A DNA stretch of 64,000 nucleotides from positions 6,609,132-6,673,131 of the forward strand of contig NW_003314261.1 of assembly GCF_000143415.4 (NCBI RefSeq), read 5' to 3'. Shown one piece after another: positions 58,829-64,000 of the stretch. Source of the stretch: Selaginella moellendorffii (lineage: Eukaryota; Streptophyta; Lycopodiopsida; Selaginellales; Selaginellaceae). The position numbers and the translations under genes are program-made. The notes beneath the pieces were generated by a model that ran no database searches, had not been told where the DNA came from, and saw only the letters and a program-made list of their open reading frames with translations. Each line of letters opens with the position of its first letter. Position 1 is the first letter of the stretch.

Positions 58829-60070
58829 TGTAAGCCACAAATTTTTCCTTTCCAATTTGCCAGCTTACCTCGCCTATCCGACCAACTCTGCCTTGGCTTG
58901 TGCTAAGTTCCCTCGCCAAGGTTCTCGCCTATGGTACCAGCTCCTACTTGGTTTCAGCTACTTACTGCACGAGCAACGGAGTGTTAGCCATCCATCTACG
59001 GATTCCCAAATCTCTCCCAATCCCCCTCCCCGGGTTAGACTGGACTTAAGGTTCAGCTACACTCCCCGCAGGCACAAGCAGCCAAGCACACCAAGCCTCC
59101 AGATTCCTAACACCCCTTGGTACCACAAGACTTGATCATGGGACCCTCTAAATCCCAAGCCTTGAGTGCAGCACTTGCTTCGGGACGTCGGGGCGAAACA
59201 CCGTGGCCTAACGGCCCGGTATGGGTACCTCTACCCCCCCCCTCTTCCATCCCGAAGGGAAGGCCCAAGCCCCCGGAAGGGCGAGGACCAATGTGCCACA
59301 AGGTACTCAAGTGGGGCACCACTCCACCTGAGCCGGGAGCACCGCAGTCGGTTTCCCTTTCGGGAGTGGGAGCTGCTCTTGAGCACTTCCTTGGATGGCC
59401 CCTCCGGCACCAGCCAAGTCCATGCTCACTCCCACCCAAGGCCCCTCGGTCCCAGTCTCAACCTCAAGTCGGTTTGGAAGCCCAACTGGAGAGTCCCTTC
59501 AAAACTGGTTCCTGGACCTCACTATCCCTACTATACTTTNNNNNNNNNNNNNNNNNNNNNNNNNNNNNNNNNNNNNNNNNNNNNNNNNNNNNNNNNNNNN
59601 NNNNNNNNNNNNNNNNNNNNNNNNNNNNNNNNNNNNNNNCCCCCCCCCCCCCCCCCCTGGGAGACGCACGCTTTGGGCTTTCACCCCTTGACCCGTATTA
59701 GTATTTGGACTTAGTCTCTGGCTCGATCTCGGACCCGATTTCGGATCCGACTTCGGATTCGGTCTCGAACTCGATTTCAGACTCGATCTTGGACCTGATC
59801 TCGGACCCGACCTCGGACTCGACCTCGGACTCGGTCTCGGACCTGATTTCGGATCTCGGACTCCATCTCGAACTCGGTCTCGAACTCGGACTCGAACTCG
59901 GTCCCCGAGTCAGTCTCGGACTCGATTCCGGACTCTATCTCGAACTCGGTCCTAGAGTCGGTCTTGGACTCGATCCTCGACTTGGTCCCATCCGATGAAC
60001 TCTTTGTCATTTCGGTCAAGCTTTTGGGGATCCTTTAGCCTACGACATCTCGGGGAGTCGGTTCCTTACA
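58829..60070 (-). mobile_element. 3' LTR of chromovirus A
   Basis: Has TGTAAG...CTTACA ends and matches the solo LTR at 35184-36246. In the element's own (minus) direction it begins TGTAAGGAACC, follows a polypurine tract, carries a GA/TC-rich minisatellite (59700-59990) and the shared module (about 59518-59690, reversed), and ends AAAAATTTGTGGCTTACA. Contains a sequencing gap. Confidence 0.85.
59540..59639. other. Assembly gap (100 N)
   Basis: Exactly 100 N, followed by a run of 17 C. The ungapped solo LTR has only about 20-25 bp at this place before its own poly-C run, so the true gap is probably small and caused by the homopolymer. Confidence 0.95.
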
Positions 60071-60082
60071 ACTCCACCACCC
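60071..60082 (-). other. Polypurine tract of chromovirus A
   Basis: On the minus strand GGGTGGTGGAGT lies directly before the LTR start TGTAAG. It is the plus-strand primer site in LTR retroelements, and almost the same as the tract of element B at 39563-39574. Confidence 0.7.
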
Positions 60083-60852
60083 ATCGAAGAAGTTCGATGC
60101 CCACATCGAACGTCTCGTTTTATCCTACGACTTGTTGACCATGTCTCCGGCATCCCCCCACTTAGCGGTGTGCCTAAGTTAGCCTCCCCGGCCAAGAGCC
60201 CATGACAACGGAATATAGGTGTCCCTATACTCCTCACCTCACCACGCCCTAGTATGGGGTCGGGACCTGAACCCAGCCTTGCTTTACTAGGGGGTTGGGA
60301 CTCGAACCCAACCTCTGTAGAATACGTCTACGGATTCGACATCCCCGCGGGGAGTCGGGCGTAGTGCCCTACGCCTGGTCGACCTATCCAACCCATGCTA
60401 ATTAGCTTACCTTTGGCGCGCCTTCGGGTCCCAACATATTGCACTTGCTCAACTTTGCAAATTGATATTTTTAATTGAATTTTGCATAAGTACATAGAGT
60501 TCTGCCTTGCAGAAATTCCTCCACTAGATCTCGAGCGTTCGCTAGGTTCCCCTCCGGTTCCCATGTTGCTTCACAGTGTGGAAATCCTCTCCACTTCACA
60601 TGGAACTCTCTCACCTCGCATCCTTGTCGCTTGCTCTTGCGCGCATTGAGGATGGCCTCGACTTCGTATTCCTCTTCCCCTTGGATAACCTCAGGAAAAG
60701 GTCTCACTTGGTCCTTGCAAAGCGGATCCTCAAAGTACGGCTTGAGTAAGTTCATGTGGAACACTGGGTGCATCTTCCCCATCTCTCGAGGAAGTCGGAG
60801 TCGGTAAGCCACTTTACCGATTCGTGCCTCAATCTCGTAAGGCCCCGCGAAC

Positions 60853-60904
60853 CTGCTTAAGGAACTCAAGATCAATTCATTTACAGGAATACATGCATCT
60901 TTAC
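60853..60904 (-). other. Intron-like segment 2 in chromovirus pol (52 nt)
   Basis: Bounded by CAAAG/GTAAAGATG and TTAAGCAG/GTTCGC on the minus strand. Removing it joins LTQ-R to FAGPYEI in frame, the normal order of this family (after the LRLP block). Reading through it gives stops. Confidence 0.6.
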
Positions 60905-61322
60905 CTTTGGGTCAACTTTCGGCTGATCCCACTTGGTAGTCTGAGGTTCTTGGTGTTCAGCCACACCTTCTCCCCAGCTTGGAACTCTACATCCCGACGC
61001 TTCTGATTCGCGTATTTGGTTTGCCTTTGTTGAGCCCGTTCCAAGGAATCCCTCACTAGATTTCAAATGCTGAGTCTTTCCGCCGTGAATGCCTCCACTG
61101 CGGGCAACTCTCCATGATACTCGGCCACGCCGAGTTCCACAGGACCTTCAATAGCTCGCCCATTGATGACTTCCCATGGACTCACCCCGATACTCGAATG
61201 TGGTGAGTTGTTATAACACATTTCCGCAAGTCCCAAATGACTTACCCAATCGGTCTGGTCTCCCGAGACATAGCATCGCAAATAATCCTCCAGCTGCCTA
61301 TTCACCCTTTCCGTTTGTCCGT

Positions 61323-61368
61323 CTGTCAAGAAGTGTTAGTGCCAACAACTTGACTTAATACCCCATAC
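61323..61368 (-). other. Intron-like segment 1 in chromovirus integrase (46 nt)
   Basis: Bounded by CAGACAG/GTATGGGG and CTTGACAG/ACGGAC on the minus strand, with a branch-like CTAAC near its 3' end. Removing it joins HPQT to DGQTERVN, the invariant integrase sequence. A GACAG direct repeat at both edges is equally compatible with a small insertion. Confidence 0.65.
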
Positions 61369-61904
61369 CTGTCTGTGGGTGATAGGCTGTGCTGAATTTC
61401 AACTTGGTGCGATACTGTTCGAGGAGAGTCCTCCAGAACCTACTGGTGACGATCTTATCTCGATCTGAGATGATCTCTTCTGGTCTTCCCCGCACTCGAA
61501 CCACTTGCTCGAAGAACAGCTTCGCCACACCTTCCGCATCCACTTCTGTTGTGGTGGGTATGAAATGTGCCATTTTCGAAAATCAGTCCACCACCACAAA
61601 TATCGCATCAAACCCCTCGCTTGGGGGGAGTCCCGTGATGAAGTCCATCGTAAGACATTTCCACGGGCGATCTGGAATTGGGATGCTTTGCAACAAGCCC
61701 CCACTAGCCTTAGTCACGGCTTTTACCTGTTGACATGTTGGACATGTCTTTACATAGTCTTAGACGTCCTTAGCCATATCTGGCCAATGGTACTTCCTTT
61801 TGAGTAAGCCCATCGTCTTGGGCACTCCACCGTGTCCCGCAAGAGGTCCGTCATGACACTCTTCTAAGGCCACCTTCCTTAGTTCCCCTTCTGGAACATA
61901 CACC

Positions 61905-63095
61905 TGTGAGACACAAAATCCCTAGGCCCCAAAGTGGAGCCGGAAGGGCGCCACATGGTAGTGGCCGAAGCGAGAGCCAAACGAGCGTAACACGTTTGGA
62001 CCAAAAGCTCCGACTTGAAAAGTCAAGAGCGGGAGTGGAACTCCCAACGAAGTGCTCGAGGAACGAGCACGAAGCAAGCAAAAGGCAAGGCTCCAAAAAG
62101 GAACCCAAAAAGGACCAACACATGACACGTGGGAGTGTCCGAGATGGACTCGAGATGGAGTCCGAGATGGAGTCCGAGATGGACCCGAGATGGAGTCCGA
62201 GATGGAGTCCGAGATGAAGTCCGAGGTGGACCCGAGATGGACCCGAGTTGGAGTCCAAAGTGGAGTCCGAGATGGACCCGAGATGGAGTCCGAGATGGAG
62301 TCCGAGGTGGACCCGAGATGGACCCGAAATGGAGTCCGAGATGGAGTCTGAGATGGACCCGAGATGGAGTCCGAGATGGAGTCCGAGATGGAGTCCGAGA
62401 TGGAGTCCGAGGTGGACCCGAGATGGACCCGAAATGGAGTCCGAGATGGAGTCCGAGATGGACCCGAGATGGAGTCCGAGATGGAGTCCGAGATGGACCC
62501 GAGATGGACCCGAGATGGAGTCCGAGATGGAGTCCGAGATGGAGTCCGAGATGGAGTCCGAAGTCGAGACCGAGACCGGAACCGAGACCGGGACCGAGAC
62601 CGAGACCGAGACCGAGATCGGGACCGAGACCGAGACCGAGGCCGAGGCCAAGACCGAGGCCGAGGCCGAGTCCGAGTCCGAGTCCGAGTCCGAGTCCGAG
62701 TCCGAGTCCGAGTCCGAGTCCGGAGCCTGAGAGGGTGAAAGCCCAAAGCGTTCGTCTCCCAGACCCTGGGGGGTTTGGTGAGCTCCAAAAGTATAGTAGG
62801 GGGAGGACTGCAGTGGAGCCAGTTTGGCCAGGAAAGGCCAGTTTGGCCCAGGAAGGCCAGACCCAGTGTTGGGTGATGAACTGACCACTGGGAAGTCCAA
62901 GACTAGAGTGAATACGGACCGACAAGCGGGGTAGCTTGGTGAAGTGTTCAAGAGCCGGCTCTAGTTTCCCCGGGAGATCGACTGGCCGATGCTCCCAGTC
63001 CAAGTGTGGGTGGCACTACCTACTTGGATACCAAGCGTGGCTCAATGGAACCTCGCTCTAAGCCCATGGCTAGAGCACCTAAAGGCGATAGGTGG
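61905..63095 (+). mobile_element. Element B copy 3 (LTR, GC-rich, little decayed), truncated
   Basis: Starts TGTGAGACACAAAATCC and follows the B LTR order: GGAGCCGGAAGGGCGCCACA region, a long minisatellite (62133-62720), the shared module (62734-62801), then GGCCAGACCCAGTGTTGGG and AGAGCCGGCTCTAG. Similarity to the other B copies ends near 63090. It is inserted in the chromovirus pol. It keeps C and G where the two copies at 34.7 and 39.6 kb show T and A, so it is younger or less methylated. Confidence 0.75.
62133..62720. repeat. GAGATGGAGTCC minisatellite inside LTR B
   Basis: Dozens of 12-bp units (GAGATGGAGTCC, GAGATGGACCCG), passing into GACCGA and GTCCGA hexamers. Length is about 590 bp here, 450 bp in the 39.6-kb copy and 90 bp in the 34.7-kb copy. 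The repeat is open in several frames on both strands; those frames are not genes. Confidence 0.95.
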
Positions 63096-64000
63096 TGTCG
63101 CGAATGTGACTTCGGGTATCGAAAGTTACCTGTCGACCAGTCCTTACGGACACTCTTACCTTACTGCCACGATGGTAGGAGGTCGATATTGCTGGACCCT
63201 TTATCAGCCCCTCTTGTTCAAGTGTTAGTAAACTGGACTTTGCATCTGTACTTGGCCGGATGAGCATAAGGAAGGAATTCCTAAGTGTCTATTTAGCTGA
63301 GCATACTCGGCCCGGCTTGTTAGTTCTCTTTTGCTCTGTCTTGCACTGGCTTGACAAGAACCCTCGCGTATTGAGATTGGTCCCTCAATATCGCTACATG
63401 ATAGCTTACCGTGTCTGCCAAACACCCTCGCTATCATGCCCTTTGTGTTAGTCTCAATTCGTCCCAGATGCTATTTATGGAAAGTGTCCAGATTTGCTCA
63501 TTTGGCATATCTACGGAATGTAGAGATCGTTCTGAACACAATGGTGTTCGTCCCGTGTCCAAATTCACAATCTAAGGACATTCCATATTTAGTAAGTTTT
63601 GAGCTTGTCCCAGAGACTAACTCCTGATACTAAGGGAGGCTTGGGGTGAAAGCCCAAAGCGTGTGTTCCTCAAGGGGGGGGGGCTATGGGGGGTTCCAAA
63701 TGTATAGTAGGGATAGTGGGTAGGTCGGGCATGGCCGACCAACCTGAGGCATAGTCTAGCTCCCGCTTGCGTGCCTGTCCTTGTTCTGTGTCCGGCTTGG
63801 GTCTAAGCCCAAGTTCCATTCCATGCTAGTTGGTGGAGTACCCATATCCTTGCGTTAGGCCACCGGTATGCCGAAATAGCGCCAGACTCCGTTTGGCTCC
63901 GTTTTGCGTGCTGGTCCTGGCATTGGGATGCTGGTTGCTTCAGGACTGTTCCAAGTTGCTCCGGGCCCCTGTCCCTTCGCTCCTTGGGCTGTATGCTCGG
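63096..64000 (+). mobile_element. Probable LTR of a third family (C), incomplete
   Basis: Replaces element B sequence from TGTCGCGAATGTGACTTC onward. Near 63641-63716 it has the same module as LTRs A and B: GGGTGAAAGCCCAAAGCG, a poly-G run and CCAAATGTATAGTAGGG. No coding region is seen before the window ends. The left boundary is inferred only from the loss of similarity to B; the right end is outside the window. Confidence 0.4.

Larger units (their letters stand above)
60083..61904 (-). pseudogene. Chromovirus (Ty3/gypsy) integrase and chromodomain, truncated
   Basis: Read on the minus strand from 61904: the HHCC zinc region (CHDGPLAGHGGVPKTM ... CPTC), the integrase core with LTMDFITG, RPEEIISDRD and SSIGVSPWEVINGR for the DDE residues, then KVWLNTKNLRLPSG, MHPVFHMNLLKPYF and a chromodomain (EVEAILNARK, FHVKWRGFPHCEATWEPEG). 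The frame ends near 60470. Three nonsense codons (DV-stop-DYV, VVD-stop-FSKM, LSI-stop-NLV) are single C-to-T changes. Two short GT-AG segments interrupt the frame and are listed separately. Reverse transcriptase, RNase H and gag are missing: element B copy 3 cuts the element at 61905. The chromodomain marks it as a chromovirus, which targets heterochromatin. Confidence 0.9.

Noticed and set aside
61851-62951. Long open frames on both strands (over 360 codons) in the 62-kb region, rich in Ser-Asp, Gly-Leu or Arg-Thr repeats
   Set aside because: They exist because the 12-bp minisatellite has no stop in several frames. The repeat is inside an LTR and varies in length between copies.

Overview
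The window is nuclear DNA of a vascular plant and most probably the lycophyte Selaginella. That call rests on gene families (SEIPIN, SEUSS, HEMERA/pTAC12, plant thiol GPX, GDSL lipase, two large intronless PPR genes) and on very short GT-AG introns (mostly 45-80 nt) in densely packed genes. I named no species from a database match. All exon models were read by eye from splice sites and reading-frame continuity.

Left third (1-34.4 kb): a compact, gene-rich arm. In order it holds the 3' end of an unrecognised gene, a small four-helix membrane protein, a PAP/OAS1-type nucleotidyltransferase, a short secreted peptide, a Trp-rich coiled-coil (Sfi1-like) protein, SEIPIN, a stretch with two broken copies of one gene, a GDSL lipase, a basic orphan, a membrane-anchored glutathione peroxidase, a PPR protein, a MINDY deubiquitinase, a SEUSS-like co-regulator, a second PPR protein divergent from HEMERA, a 2H phosphoesterase and an AT-rich secreted orphan.

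Middle (34.7-47.3 kb): a large LTR element with no coding capacity (called B here), carrying a nested solo LTR of a second family (A), then AT-rich DNA with a diverged tandem repeat, a GC-rich island and long CT/TA microsatellites. At 47.4-49.3 kb sits an intact Crinkler/RHS-type P-loop gene.

Right part (49.9-64 kb): a copia fragment, then an unusual AT-rich cassette of two divergent genes. The left one has DNA N4/N6-methyltransferase motifs and in-frame stops; the right one has Cys/His clusters. Between them lies a tandem array of about seven near-perfect hairpins. Beyond it is the 3' part of a minus-strand chromovirus (LTR A, integrase, chromodomain) whose pol frame is interrupted twice by short intron-like GT-AG segments. 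It is cut by a third copy of B, and B is cut by what looks like a third LTR family (C). Families A, B and C share one LTR module, and A and B also share a polypurine tract and 3' terminus, so B looks like a non-autonomous partner of A. A 100-N assembly gap lies in LTR A.
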